64,000 bases of DNA from NCBI GenBank assembly GCA_016712405.1, contig JADJRD010000003.1, forward strand, positions 610,501 through 674,500. The letters run 5' to 3'. The notes beneath the pieces are model-generated. The model did no database searches. It was not told the origin of the DNA and saw only the letters and a list, made by a program, of their open reading frames with translations. Origin of the DNA: Cellvibrio sp. Lineage in GTDB: Bacteria > Pseudomonadota > Gammaproteobacteria > Pseudomonadales > Cellvibrionaceae. Shown here in pieces: positions 17,984-27,504 of the stretch. The translations under genes and the position numbers were made by a program. Positions within the stretch are counted from its first letter, which is position 1. Every line of letters starts with the position of its first letter.

Positions 17984-18748
17984 ATGCTTACGGTTAAAGA
18001 ATTAAAACCCTATGCGCTCTTATATTTTTTGGGATTTATAGGGATTTTATCGGTGCTTCCGCTAATTCCTCAATTGTTAGCTGCGTCACCTGAAAAACCT
18101 CCCATGTCGGTAGGTGCCATTCAGGCTATCTCAGTTCTTCAGTCGTCGGTATTGCTGTTGTTAATGGTTTTGCTTGGAGCAGTATGTGCCAAGAAAGTAG
18201 GTTTAACTACACCGGTTATTTTGGCGGTTGTCAATTCTACGCCTGCTGTCAAAGCGCTTAAGCCTCAAATCTTGCCAGCTATTTTGGGCGGTATTGCTGG
18301 AGGAATATTTATTCTGACTTTTTATAAAGGGATGTCTCCTTATCTTCCTGCTGAATTTATTATTGCAGGTGAAAAAATGGTACCACCCTGGTACACAAAA
18401 ATATTATATGGTGGTATCACTGAAGAAATTCTTATTCGTTGGGGATTTATGTCATTTTTTGTTTGGGCTATCTACCGAATTACTCAACAAAAAAATACCG
18501 AAATTAAAAACTACAATTTTATTTTGGCGATTATCGTTTCTTCTTTAATATTTGCAGTATTACATCTTCCTGTCGCTTTTTCTTTGTCACAGAAGGTTGC
18601 GCCTATTTTGATTTTTTATATTCTTATCGGCAATTCTGTTTTTGGTTTAATTGCCGGCTATCTATATTGGAAGCGCGGCTTGGAATGCGCAATAGGATCT
18701 CATATGATTGCGCATATTACGATGATTATGGTCGGTAGCATTGTTTAA
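17984..18748 (+). CDS. CPBP-family intramembrane protease
   Basis: A 254-aa polytopic membrane protein with the CPBP (Abi/CAAX-protease-like) signatures: 'YGGITEEILIRWG' (EExxxR), 'FAVLHLP' (FxxxH) and 'GSHMIAHI'. Such glutamate proteases sit in the inner membrane; bacterial members act in peptide processing, bacteriocin self-immunity or signalling. It is the first gene of a likely four-gene operon with the class C serine hydrolase (38-bp gap) and the LytS/LytTR pair. Confidence 0.87.
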   Translation: MLTVKELKPYALLYFLGFIGILSVLPLIPQLLAASPEKPPMSVGAIQAISVLQSSVLLLLMVLLGAVCAKKVGLTTPVILAVVNSTPAVKALKPQILPAILGGIAGGIFILTFYKGMSPYLPAEFIIAGEKMVPPWYTKILYGGITEEILIRWGFMSFFVWAIYRITQQKNTEIKNYNFILAIIVSSLIFAVLHLPVAFSLSQKVAPILIFYILIGNSVFGLIAGYLYWKRGLECAIGSHMIAHITMIMVGSIV

Positions 18749-18786
18749 GTAATAGTTATAATTTTTTGAAAATGGAGTTATTGGCT

Positions 18787-20658
18787 ATGCGTAGTATTTT
18801 AAAATTCTTTATTATTCTTTCCAGTGTTATCAGTTTTTCAGTGCAGGCAGAAGAACCAACCCCTAAAACACTAGACGAATTAAAAGCCGCGATTGAAAAA
18901 ATCCGTGAAGTAACCAAAACACCAGCGGTTGGTATTGCCTTGGTTGATAAAAATGGAATTCAATGGGTCGATGGATTGGGCGAGGTTAATTTAGAAACTC
19001 ATGCTGACGCTGATGAAGATACTTTATTTCGTATTGGTTCAGTGTCAAAAATGTTTGCTGCACTGGCCGTATTGAAATTACAAGAAGAAGGGAAGCTTAA
19101 TTTAAATGACAAGGTGCGTGATTTGGCACCGGAAATTTATTTTGAAAATCAATGGGAAGAAACTCATCCTGTTCGGTTAGTTCATTTGTTAGAGCATACA
19201 ACCGGTTGGGACGATATTCATTTAGCGGAATACGCTTATTCTGCGCCTGATTCCATGACCACAAAAGAAGGTCTTGATTATCACCCTGATTCGCGTAAAT
19301 CCCGTTGGGTTCCCGGTACGCGTCATGCTTATTGCAACTCTGGTGCTGGAGTAGTCGCTTATATTGTTGAAAAAATAACGGGCAAACAATACGAAACCTA
19401 TATTGAAGAAACGTTTTTTAAATCGATTAATATGCAATCTACAAGCTACTTTAAAACCAATTTGTATGAACAAAAAGGTGCGACTCTTTATACGAATAAT
19501 AAACCGGAAGACTATTGGCATATTATTTATCGCGCGGCAGGTTCTATTAATTCATCACCTAAAGATATGGCCAATTTCTTACAGTTTTTATTAATGCGTG
19601 GTGCAACATCCAATCAACAATTAATTTCAACGGCGTCCATTGATCGCATGGAAATACCGGAAACTACTTTAGCTAACCAGTTGGGTGTTAAAGCGGGTTA
19701 TGGGCTTGCTAATTACACCTCGGGTTACAACGATTTTAATATTGCGTTTCGTGGGCATAATGGTGGTGTTTTTGGTGGTCTGACTGAGCTCAGTTATAGC
19801 AATCAATTGCAATCTGGATATGTCGTGATGATTAACGCAGGCAATGGAATGGCTTTAGATAAAATATCAAAAACCATTCGTGGATATTTAACGCAGGATT
19901 ATAAGGTGGTTAAGCCTGAAGCGATTGCCTTGCCTGAAAAATTCAAAACACTGAATGGTTACTACGCCCCCATTAATTATCGCAATCAAATGTCACTCTT
20001 GATGATTGCGACATTTGGTGTAATGAAGTTTAGTACGGATGACAAGACTCTATACCGTAGCCCAGTATTTGGTGGATGGGAAAGTAAAGACTATGCAGTG
20101 AATGAAAATTATTTAATTGATCACTGGACTGGGTTACCTTCAATTGCAATAGTCAATGATCCGATTGAAGGTAATACTGTTCAAGTCAGTACAGATTTAT
20201 ACAAGCCTGTGTCAGCACTTCAGGTTTTTTTGACTTTCGATCTTTTTATATTTTTGATATTGACTACGATCATTAGTTTTATTGCGGCCTTGTTCTGGGC
20301 TGGGCGAAGAATCATTAAAAAAACTCCGGCTGATGTGAGTGTAGGCATGCGACTCTGGCCTCTCGCGGCGGGTTTAACCTTTGCAATCTATATGATTAGC
20401 ATCTCTATGGCGGGCGTGTCCTTGGAGGCTTATGGTGAAATTTCTATTTTGTCTCTGGTGGCGTTTGTTTTGAGCATTGTTTATCCTTTGCTTACCCTGT
20501 GGTGCGCGTTCAGATTAATTAAATACCGATACCAATCAGTTGAAAAATCAGCTCCAAAGTGGATATTTTATTACTCACTCTTCTATACAAAATTGAATGT
20601 CTTTATGTCAGTCTATCTGGCGTACTATGGACTCTTTGCTTTAAGAACCTGGGCCTAA
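18787..20658 (+). CDS. Membrane-anchored class C beta-lactamase-like serine hydrolase
   Basis: A 623-aa exported protein. A signal peptide is followed by a penicillin-binding/class C fold: nucleophile motif SVSK in 'FRIGSVSKMFAALAV', second motif 'YCNSG' (YxN) and third motif 'HNGG'. The C-terminal 150 residues contain several hydrophobic segments that anchor it in the membrane. Substrate could be a peptide, ester or peptidoglycan fragment; the long membrane tail argues against a simple resistance enzyme. I choose ATG 18787, since GGAG lies nine bases upstream; an in-frame TTG at 18766 would precede the signal peptide. Only three bases separate it from the histidine kinase gene. Confidence 0.87.
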   Translation: MRSILKFFIILSSVISFSVQAEEPTPKTLDELKAAIEKIREVTKTPAVGIALVDKNGIQWVDGLGEVNLETHADADEDTLFRIGSVSKMFAALAVLKLQEEGKLNLNDKVRDLAPEIYFENQWEETHPVRLVHLLEHTTGWDDIHLAEYAYSAPDSMTTKEGLDYHPDSRKSRWVPGTRHAYCNSGAGVVAYIVEKITGKQYETYIEETFFKSINMQSTSYFKTNLYEQKGATLYTNNKPEDYWHIIYRAAGSINSSPKDMANFLQFLLMRGATSNQQLISTASIDRMEIPETTLANQLGVKAGYGLANYTSGYNDFNIAFRGHNGGVFGGLTELSYSNQLQSGYVVMINAGNGMALDKISKTIRGYLTQDYKVVKPEAIALPEKFKTLNGYYAPINYRNQMSLLMIATFGVMKFSTDDKTLYRSPVFGGWESKDYAVNENYLIDHWTGLPSIAIVNDPIEGNTVQVSTDLYKPVSALQVFLTFDLFIFLILTTIISFIAALFWAGRRIIKKTPADVSVGMRLWPLAAGLTFAIYMISISMAGVSLEAYGEISILSLVAFVLSIVYPLLTLWCAFRLIKYRYQSVEKSAPKWIFYYSLFYTKLNVFMSVYLAYYGLFALRTWA

Positions 20659-20661
20659 TTT

Positions 20662-21747
20662 ATGAGTGTTCGTTTCTTCCCCCGCAATAAACATTTTTGG
20701 GTTTACCATGGATCTATCCTGTTGATCCTTGCATTGATTCAAACTGTCATTATTGTATTGTGGCGGGAAGAAAAATTATTTAATTTTTTGTGCGGACTAG
20801 TGTGGTTGCCGGTCTTCAGTTTGTCTGTTCTCTATTATCGATATTTATATAAAACCCGTCAGTGGAGCCAATTCAATACCGGTAAAAATATTCTGGTAGT
20901 GATTGGATATAGTTTGGTATCGGGGCTGATAGTGGCGTTATTGATGTTAGGTTTGGTCACTCCGTTTTTTTGGAGCGATGTTGAAGCGATTGTTGTGAAA
21001 CATAATATTTCAATGACAACCATTATGACTCAATTGGTGATTACCAACTGGTTTCAAACACAGTTATTTGTGGGTGGTTGGATATTTATTTATATTAGTA
21101 TTTACACTCGCCAATTAATTAAACAAACAGAATTGACTAATTTGCGTTTGCAAAATAGTTTAAAAGAAGTTCAGCTTGCTAACTTAAGCAATCAACTTAA
21201 CCCTCATTTTTTATTTAACACGCTAAACAATATTAAGTTTATGGTTCGCAAAGATCCATTGAAATCCGAAAAAATGATTACGGATCTATCGGATATCCTG
21301 CGTTACTCTCTGGAATCCAATAAGCACGAAAAAGTGCAGATTGGTGATGAGCTTGAAATCGTCAAGCGTTACATCGATATCATAAAAGTGCAAATGGAAG
21401 ATCGTCTGGACTTTAATATGGCGATTCCTGAAAATCTGGATGCTAATTTGATCCCACCCATGATTTTACAAATGTTGATTGAGAATTCCATCAAGCATGG
21501 AGTTGATAGTCTCCGGCACGGTGGTAAAGTGCAATTGAATGCGGAAGATTTGCTTGATCGGATTCGCTTTACCGTAATCAACGATATTCCAAATATTGGC
21601 TCGGTCAGTTTAACCAGCACCGGAATTGGTTTAGTGAATATCGAACAGCGACTTGCATTGTTGTATGGTGGCAGATCATCGTTTGTTGTCGAGGAAACAG
21701 AATCCCGATTTATTGTCAGTTTAACTATTCCAAGAGAATCACGTTGA
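20662..21747 (+). CDS. LytS/YehU-type sensor histidine kinase
   Basis: A 361-aa protein with four membrane helices in the first 160 residues, a short coiled region, and the His-kinase/HATPase pair of the LytS class ('LNPHFLFNTLNNIKFMV' with the phospho-His, then 'MLIENSIKHGVDSL'). The stop overlaps the start of the LytTR regulator gene (TGATG). The small membrane input domain has no extracellular fold, so it probably senses something in the membrane. Its operon partners, the CPBP protease and the serine hydrolase, are candidates for producing the signal or being the targets. Confidence 0.9.
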   Translation: MSVRFFPRNKHFWVYHGSILLILALIQTVIIVLWREEKLFNFLCGLVWLPVFSLSVLYYRYLYKTRQWSQFNTGKNILVVIGYSLVSGLIVALLMLGLVTPFFWSDVEAIVVKHNISMTTIMTQLVITNWFQTQLFVGGWIFIYISIYTRQLIKQTELTNLRLQNSLKEVQLANLSNQLNPHFLFNTLNNIKFMVRKDPLKSEKMITDLSDILRYSLESNKHEKVQIGDELEIVKRYIDIIKVQMEDRLDFNMAIPENLDANLIPPMILQMLIENSIKHGVDSLRHGGKVQLNAEDLLDRIRFTVINDIPNIGSVSLTSTGIGLVNIEQRLALLYGGRSSFVVEETESRFIVSLTIPRESR

Positions 21748-22496
21748 TGAAAGTTGTGGTTGTTGAAGATTCACGTATAGCACGTGAAGGATTAATTGAA
21801 ATGTTAAAGGAGTTTCCTGAATTGGAAGTGGTCGGTGATGCCGAACACCCAGTGCCGGCGTTGGAATTAATTCGTGATAAAAGACCCGATGTTATTTTTT
21901 TAGACATCCATATGCCGGGTGAAACCGGATTTGATTTGCTGGAAAAACTGGATTACGAACCGCGAATTATTTTCACAACGGCTTACTCTGAATATGCAAT
22001 AAAATCTTTTGACTACCACACCATTGATTATTTATTGAAACCCATCAGTCAAGAACGCTTAGCCTTGGCAGTCGCGAAATTGAAAACAAATTCCAATTCC
22101 AATGAGGTTTCAGGTGAGCTCAAGCCTAAATTGGATATGAATCATAAAATATTTATTAAGGATGACGATAAGTGTCATCTGGTAACGTTGGAATCTATTC
22201 TCTATTTTGAAAGCTGCAAAAATCATGTACGCCTATTCTTTAATCAAGGAGCCTTTAATCAAGGAGGGGTCGATCAGCAATCGGCATTTATCAAAAAATC
22301 CCTCACGCAAGTGGAAGAGCGATTGCCCACTAAATTTTTCTTTCGTGCCAACCGTCAATACATAGTCAATTTGCAAGCCATCAGTAGCATTGAAGAAGAC
22401 ATCAAAGATGGCTATCTGGTGACTATGAGTAATGGCAAGACTATTGATATTTCCCGCCGCCAAGCCTTGGATCTCAAGGACTTATTAAGTTTTTGA
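21747..22496 (+). CDS. LytTR-family response regulator
   Basis: A 249-aa cytoplasmic regulator. The receiver domain has phospho-acceptor Asp53 in 'VIFLDIHMPGETGFD' and 'TIDYLLKPI'. The LytTR DNA-binding domain has 'ILYFESCKNHVRLF' and 'FFRANRQYIVNLQAI'. In the LytTR domain a 15-bp direct duplication adds 'AFNQG' twice, a region where relatives have a short loop. ATG 21747 overlaps the kinase stop codon. It likely responds to the kinase encoded just before it. Confidence 0.92.
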   Translation: MKVVVVEDSRIAREGLIEMLKEFPELEVVGDAEHPVPALELIRDKRPDVIFLDIHMPGETGFDLLEKLDYEPRIIFTTAYSEYAIKSFDYHTIDYLLKPISQERLALAVAKLKTNSNSNEVSGELKPKLDMNHKIFIKDDDKCHLVTLESILYFESCKNHVRLFFNQGAFNQGGVDQQSAFIKKSLTQVEERLPTKFFFRANRQYIVNLQAISSIEEDIKDGYLVTMSNGKTIDISRRQALDLKDLLSF

Positions 22497-22544
22497 TAGC
22501 GAGTTGTTCTTTTGCTAAAACTATTCGGTTCTCAAATACGCCCT

Positions 22545-22740
22545 CGTCATCCCTCAAATACGTTCCGTCATCCCTGCGAATAGTCACATGGAAGTGATGT
22601 AGTAGAGCAATGCAGGAGCAATTGCCGAAGCAGGGATCCAGTCTTTGATTTGATTGATATTTTTTAACAGCTAGATGAGCTTCGCTTGTCTGACGGCTCT
22701 TGCCTTCGCAGGAATGACGGTAATTTTTAATTCGTGCAAA
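22545..22740. repeat. Family B intergenic repeat copy 2, with internal insertion
   Basis: It shares with 15389-15547 the CGTCAT start, the CCTGCGAA/AGCAGGGATC palindrome, the GATGAGCTTCGCT core, the ATGACGGTAA block and the right terminus ATTCGTGCAAA (22730-22740). Relative to copy 1, about 46 extra bases are present after CCTGCGAA at about 22580. The left terminal inverted repeat is not recognisable. Confidence 0.7.
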
Positions 22741-22780
22741 ACTCTCTTATAATCAAAAACACTAAATTATATATTGCTAA

Positions 22781-22796
22781 ATTAGTAAATACTAAT
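22781..22796. promoter_or_regulatory. Candidate operator of the ArsR-type repressor
   Basis: Perfect inverted repeat ATTAGTA-AA-TACTAAT, 33 bases before the repressor start, in a very AT-rich region suited to a promoter. ArsR/SmtB repressors typically bind such imperfect or perfect palindromes. Binding is inferred. Confidence 0.55.
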
Positions 22797-22828
22797 ATAA
22801 TGAGTTAACAAAGAGAGAGGTAAACCCT

Positions 22829-23149
22829 ATGAAGCAACCCAAAATCAATCTTCAGAGCCTCAATGAGATGCAGCTTCATGCGCAAGACGCAGCAGCGCTA
22901 CTTAAGGCTTTAGCTAACGAAAACCGTTTAATGATTATGTGTACGCTGATTGCGGGTGAGTTGTCAGTCGGGGAGCTCAATGAAAAAGTACCCCTAAGTC
23001 AGTCTGCTTTGTCGCAACATTTGGCGGGTTTGCGTGACGCAGGTTTGGTGAGTACGCGAAAAGAAGCGCAAACCGTTTATTACTCTATATGTGGTAATGA
23101 AGCCTCTAAAATTATTGCAGTATTGCAATCTATTTATTGCCCGAGGTGA
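22829..23149 (+). CDS. ArsR/SmtB-family repressor, BigR/YgaV-like
   Basis: A 106-aa winged-helix regulator: 'LLKALANENRLMIMC' then the recognition helix 'LSQSALSQHLAGLRDAGLV' and 'STRKEAQTVYYSI'. Cysteines occur near residue 38, in 'SICGNE' and at the very end ('IYCPR'). Relatives of this type (BigR, YgaV, SqrR) use two cysteines to sense persulfides or oxidants. GAGAGAGG precedes the ATG. It opens an operon with an RND pump and a DUF2892 protein, which supports a reactive-sulfur or redox signal (inference). Confidence 0.85.
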   Translation: MKQPKINLQSLNEMQLHAQDAAALLKALANENRLMIMCTLIAGELSVGELNEKVPLSQSALSQHLAGLRDAGLVSTRKEAQTVYYSICGNEASKIIAVLQSIYCPR

Positions 23150-23151
23150 AT

Positions 23152-24192
23152 ATGAATTTCCCACATCTCATTAATAGATTGTTTTCTTTTTTGACGACGG
23201 CTATTTTTGTTGCATCAGTTATTTCTTGTTCTGATTCGCAGCCACAAGATTCCAAAAAATTTGTGATACCTGATTTACAAATACTGGAAGCTCAACCAGA
23301 AACGATTGCTCGCGAAATTTATTACGATGCCTTGGTGCAAGCGGTGAATCAGGCCACTGTGTCAGCACAAACCTCGGGGCGGGTGGTAGAAACCCCGGTT
23401 GATGTGGGCGATCTGGTGAAAAAGGGCGATTTGATTTTGCGTTTAACCAACACCGAACAGCAAGCGCAAATGAATAGCGCTAAAGCCCAGTTTCACGAAG
23501 CAGACGCCAATTATCAGCGTGCGCAGGAATTGCTTGGAAAAAAATTAATTGCCAAGGCTGATGCTGATAAAACAGAAGCTATCTATCAATCAGCCAAAGC
23601 GCGTATGCAAGAAGCGGAACAGCAATTGGCTTACACTGAAATTCGTGCGCCCTATGCCGGTATAGTCTTAAATCGTGCTGTGAATAAAGGCGAAGCGGTT
23701 GCACCTGGCAAAGCATTGATGACAGGTTTATCTTTAGAAAATTTGCGTTTGCAATTGGATATTCCCCAACAGCACATAGCGCCTTTACGTCAATTCAAAT
23801 TGGCGAGAATTGAACTGCCGAATGGAAAATTTCTTGAAACGCGTGAATTTCGCATTCCACCCGCGGCTGATCCACAAACTCAATCCTTCAAAATTTTAAT
23901 TGATTTGCCGCTTGGGGATTACGCAATTTATCCCGGCACTTACATCAAAACCGCTTTTGTAATAGGTGAAGATCAGCGTTTGGTAATTCCTTCGTCTGCA
24001 TTGTTAGTTCGCGGTGATGTGACAGGTGTTTATCGGGTCACGCAGGATCGTATTGAGTTTCGTCAGGTGAATGTTGCCAGCAAACAGTTATCCGGTTATC
24101 CGGTGTTATCTGGTTTGCAAGCAGGTGAAGCTATTGCTGTGGATGCGATTGCAGCAGCCCGCGCTTATCAAGTGCTGCTTCAACAGGACTAA
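23152..24192 (+). CDS. RND efflux periplasmic adaptor (membrane-fusion protein)
   Basis: A 346-aa adaptor with an N-terminal export signal ending in 'SVISCSDS', a likely lipobox. The biotinyl-lipoyl-like domain includes 'AQTSGRVVETPVDVGDLVKK', followed by an alpha-helical hairpin (about 100-165) and 'YTEIRAPYAGIVLNRAV'. It would connect the inner-membrane pump encoded next to an outer-membrane channel; no channel gene is adjacent. The ATG at 23152 follows the repressor's TGA by two bases; the upstream in-frame TTG at 23137 lies inside the repressor gene. Confidence 0.9.
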   Translation: MNFPHLINRLFSFLTTAIFVASVISCSDSQPQDSKKFVIPDLQILEAQPETIAREIYYDALVQAVNQATVSAQTSGRVVETPVDVGDLVKKGDLILRLTNTEQQAQMNSAKAQFHEADANYQRAQELLGKKLIAKADADKTEAIYQSAKARMQEAEQQLAYTEIRAPYAGIVLNRAVNKGEAVAPGKALMTGLSLENLRLQLDIPQQHIAPLRQFKLARIELPNGKFLETREFRIPPAADPQTQSFKILIDLPLGDYAIYPGTYIKTAFVIGEDQRLVIPSSALLVRGDVTGVYRVTQDRIEFRQVNVASKQLSGYPVLSGLQAGEAIAVDAIAAARAYQVLLQQD

Positions 24193-24195
24193 TCT

Positions 24196-27100
24196 ATGGA
24201 TAATTCAACCTCAACGGAAAATAATTTTCCTTCTGAAAAAAAATTGGGTATTTCCGGAAAAATTGCCCAAGCATTTTTAACATCGGAAATTACACCACTA
24301 TTGGCATTGGTGGGTTTTTTACTCGGCTTGTTTGCAATGGTCATCACACCGCGTGAAGAAGAACTCCAAATCACTGTGACATTTGCCACTGTGTTTATTC
24401 CTTTTCCTGGCGCCAGTCCGCAACAAGTTGAATCCTTGGTGACTACACCGGCAGAACAAATCGTGTCGGAGATTGAAGGTGTCGAGCATATTTATTCCAC
24501 TTCATCACCCGGCATGGCGACACTCACTGTACGTTTTCTGGTGGGTGAGCCGCGCACGGATGCCATTGTGCGTTTGTATAACGCCTTTTATGCCAATAGC
24601 GATTGGCTGCCTGCCAATATGGGTGTGGGCAAACCTTTAATAAAACCCAAAGCTATTGATGATGTGCCGATTGTATCGCTCACTTTATGGAGCGAAAAAA
24701 CTGATATGCAAAATCGCGATTTGCTCGCAGTAGCGCGCAGTTTACAAACAGAATTGCAACGCGTTGAAGGCACGCGCGATATCGATATTATCGGCGGGCC
24801 GGATCAAGTTGTGCAGGTGTTGTTTGATCCACAACGCATGGCGGCTTATGGTTTGGTGTTGGATGACGTTCGTCGTGCTTTGATGTCAGCCAATCAATCC
24901 ACCAGTGCTGGCAATATGCCTTCGGTGAATGGTGATATTCAAATTCAAGCAGGTGATTTTTTAATTAAACCGGAAGAAGTCGCTGACCTGGTCGTGGGTG
25001 TTTATCAAGGCTCGCCGGTATTTTTGCGCGATGTGGCGCAAGTTAAATTGGATTCGGATCGCGCTACTCAATATGTCACTCAGGGCTTTGGTTCTGCCGG
25101 TGTTGATGCAAAAAAATCATGGCCAAGCTTTGCGCGTTTTCCTGCCATCACCTTGGCGATTGCAAAAAAACCTGGCGAAAATGCGGTGGATGTTGCCAAT
25201 AATCTGTTGCAGCGATTGGAACAATTAAAAGGCGTCACTATTCCAGATGCAGTCAAAGTCACGGTTACTCGCAATTACGGCGAGACAGCAGAAGACAAAG
25301 CGCAAACGCTAATTAAAAAATTATTGTTTGCAACTCTGTCAGTTATTTTGTTGGTGTTATTCGCTTTAGGAAAACGCGAAGCTTTTGTCGTGGGTGCAGC
25401 GGTGATTGTGACTTTGGCGATTACTTTATTTGCATCCTGGGCTTGGGGTTTTACGCTGAATCGTGTTTCGCTTTTTGCGCTCATTTTTTCGATTGGTATT
25501 TTGGTGGATGATGCCATAGTGGTGGTGGAAAATATTCACCGGCATATGTCGCAAGGTAAATTGCCTTTGCAACAAGCCATTCCTTTAGCAGTTGATGAGG
25601 TTGGCGGCCCAACAATTTTGGCAACATTTACGGTGATTGCTGCGCTTTTACCTATGGCATTTGTCAGCGGTTTGATGGGGCCTTATATGTTGCCCATTCC
25701 AATTAATGCGTCCATTGGTATGTTGATCTCACTTCTGGTTGCCTTTGTTTTTACGCCTTGGTTATTTAATCGTTTATTTAAAAATCATCATTCTATTTCT
25801 CCTCCTTCTGGCAAGGGCGAGGCCGGGAAGGGTGCTGCGCTCAATATTTTATTTACTAAACTCATGTCGCCTTTTTTAAATAAAAGGGCAGGGCGTAAAG
25901 CCAGGTTGTGGTTGTTAGGGGGAATTTTTAGTTTGATTTTTATTTCCATCAGTTTGGTGGTGATGAAAGCAGTAGTGTTAAAAATGTTGCCTTTCGACAA
26001 TAAAAGTGAATTCCAATTGGTGATCGATATGCCCGAAGGCACTGCCTTGGAAGATACGCAAAAAGTTTTGCAATCACTTGCGCAAGAATTGGAAGAAGTG
26101 CCTGAAGTAACGCACTACCAAGTTTATGCGGGCACTGCGGCACCCATCAATTTTAATGGATTGGTGCGGCAACAATATTTACGTCGCGCTGCCCATATGG
26201 GCGAAATACAAGTGAACCTTGTCGATAAAAATTTGCGCAATCGCAAAAGCCATGAAATTGCCTTGGCTGTGCGTGAACAATTGCAACCCATTGCCAAAAA
26301 AATGGGTGCCAATATGAAATTGGCAGAGATGCCGCCCGGCCCACCGGTGTTATCGCCATTGGTTGCTGAAGTCTATGGATTAAATTACGAAGGACAAATC
26401 GCAGTCGCGAAACAAGTTCGTCAAGTATTTGAGTCAACAGAGGATGTGGTTGATATTGATGATTCAATTGAAGCCGAACAAGCGCGTTGGATTTTAGTGG
26501 TAGATCGTGCGCGTGCTTCGCGGTTGGGGATTGACCAAGGTAGTGTGACGGCGGCTATTCAAACCGCGCTTTCCGGTGAAGATATTGCCTATTTGCATGG
26601 TCAAACCAGCAAAGTCCCCGTGCCGATTCGGTTGGAATTATCCGCCGCTGAAAAAGCCAATCTACAATCACTGATGTCGATTAAATTGCGTAACGCGAGT
26701 GGCAATTTAATTGCGCTGAGTGAAATCACGCAATGGGTTGAAGCGCACAGGCAACAAACTATTCATCACAAAGATTTATTGCCAGTGGTCTATGTCACCG
26801 CAGATGTCGCGGGTGAAACTGATAGTCCGCTCTACGGCCTTGCGGATATCTATCAAACATTGCAGAACACATCCTTGGCGGATTTATCAATTATTGAGCA
26901 GCGTTTGAATTCACAACCCGAACTGCCTCTGCAATGGAGTTTGAAATGGGACGGTGAATTACAAGTCACACTGGATACATTTCGCGATATGGGTATCGCG
27001 TATTCTGTGGGTTTGGTGTTGATTTATTTATTGGTAGTGGCCATGTTTAAAAGTTATTCGGTGCCGCTGATTATTATGGCTCCTATTCCTTTAACCATTA

Positions 27101-27477
27101 TCGGAATTTTGCCTGGCCACGCATTGCTCGGCCAACAATTCACTGCGCCCAGTATGATCGGCATGATTGCTCTCGCAGGAATTATTGTGCGAAATTCGAT
27201 TTTGTTAGTGGATTTTATTCAACAACAATTGCGCGAAGGTGTATCGCTTGAGACTGCGACAATTAATGCGGCTGCGGTACGTGCATTACCCATAGGCCTT
27301 ACCGCATTGGCTGCAATGTTGGGTGGATTTTTTATTCTCGATGATCCCATTTTTGGTGGGCTTGCAGTGTCATTAATTTTTGGTTTGTTAGTGTCCACCC
27401 TTTTAACTTTGATTGTGATTCCGGTGGTCTATTACGCATATCACTATCAACAACAGAATCAACCAACAGTTGATTGA
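24196..27477 (+). CDS. RND-family efflux transporter
   Basis: A 1093-aa inner-membrane proton-driven pump with twelve membrane segments in two halves and two large periplasmic loops. 'FSIGILVDDAIVVVENIHRH' carries the paired Asp of the proton relay in the fourth segment, and a matching motif in the second half reads 'IIVRNSILLVDFIQQQ'. The paired Asp fits drug/solvent-type (HAE) or related pumps rather than metal pumps. Residues about 534-547, in the cytoplasmic linker before segment 7, are encoded by an inserted palindromic repeat. Substrate unknown; the sulfur/redox-type repressor upstream is the only hint. Confidence 0.92.
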   Translation: MDNSTSTENNFPSEKKLGISGKIAQAFLTSEITPLLALVGFLLGLFAMVITPREEELQITVTFATVFIPFPGASPQQVESLVTTPAEQIVSEIEGVEHIYSTSSPGMATLTVRFLVGEPRTDAIVRLYNAFYANSDWLPANMGVGKPLIKPKAIDDVPIVSLTLWSEKTDMQNRDLLAVARSLQTELQRVEGTRDIDIIGGPDQVVQVLFDPQRMAAYGLVLDDVRRALMSANQSTSAGNMPSVNGDIQIQAGDFLIKPEEVADLVVGVYQGSPVFLRDVAQVKLDSDRATQYVTQGFGSAGVDAKKSWPSFARFPAITLAIAKKPGENAVDVANNLLQRLEQLKGVTIPDAVKVTVTRNYGETAEDKAQTLIKKLLFATLSVILLVLFALGKREAFVVGAAVIVTLAITLFASWAWGFTLNRVSLFALIFSIGILVDDAIVVVENIHRHMSQGKLPLQQAIPLAVDEVGGPTILATFTVIAALLPMAFVSGLMGPYMLPIPINASIGMLISLLVAFVFTPWLFNRLFKNHHSISPPSGKGEAGKGAALNILFTKLMSPFLNKRAGRKARLWLLGGIFSLIFISISLVVMKAVVLKMLPFDNKSEFQLVIDMPEGTALEDTQKVLQSLAQELEEVPEVTHYQVYAGTAAPINFNGLVRQQYLRRAAHMGEIQVNLVDKNLRNRKSHEIALAVREQLQPIAKKMGANMKLAEMPPGPPVLSPLVAEVYGLNYEGQIAVAKQVRQVFESTEDVVDIDDSIEAEQARWILVVDRARASRLGIDQGSVTAAIQTALSGEDIAYLHGQTSKVPVPIRLELSAAEKANLQSLMSIKLRNASGNLIALSEITQWVEAHRQQTIHHKDLLPVVYVTADVAGETDSPLYGLADIYQTLQNTSLADLSIIEQRLNSQPELPLQWSLKWDGELQVTLDTFRDMGIAYSVGLVLIYLLVVAMFKSYSVPLIIMAPIPLTIIGILPGHALLGQQFTAPSMIGMIALAGIIVRNSILLVDFIQQQLREGVSLETATINAAAVRALPIGLTALAAMLGGFFILDDPIFGGLAVSLIFGLLVSTLLTLIVIPVVYYAYHYQQQNQPTVD
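25797..25836. repeat. Half of a family A palindromic repeat inserted inside the RND gene
   Basis: CTCCTTCTGGCAAGGGCGAG and the following GCCGGGAAGGGTGC match, with few changes, the right half of the element at 28227-28305. Read in frame it adds a Ser/Pro/Gly/Lys-rich stretch ('SPPSGKGEAGKGA') to a cytoplasmic linker. Confidence 0.7.
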
Positions 27478-27504
27478 TTTTACTCACACAAACAGGAGTC
27501 AATT

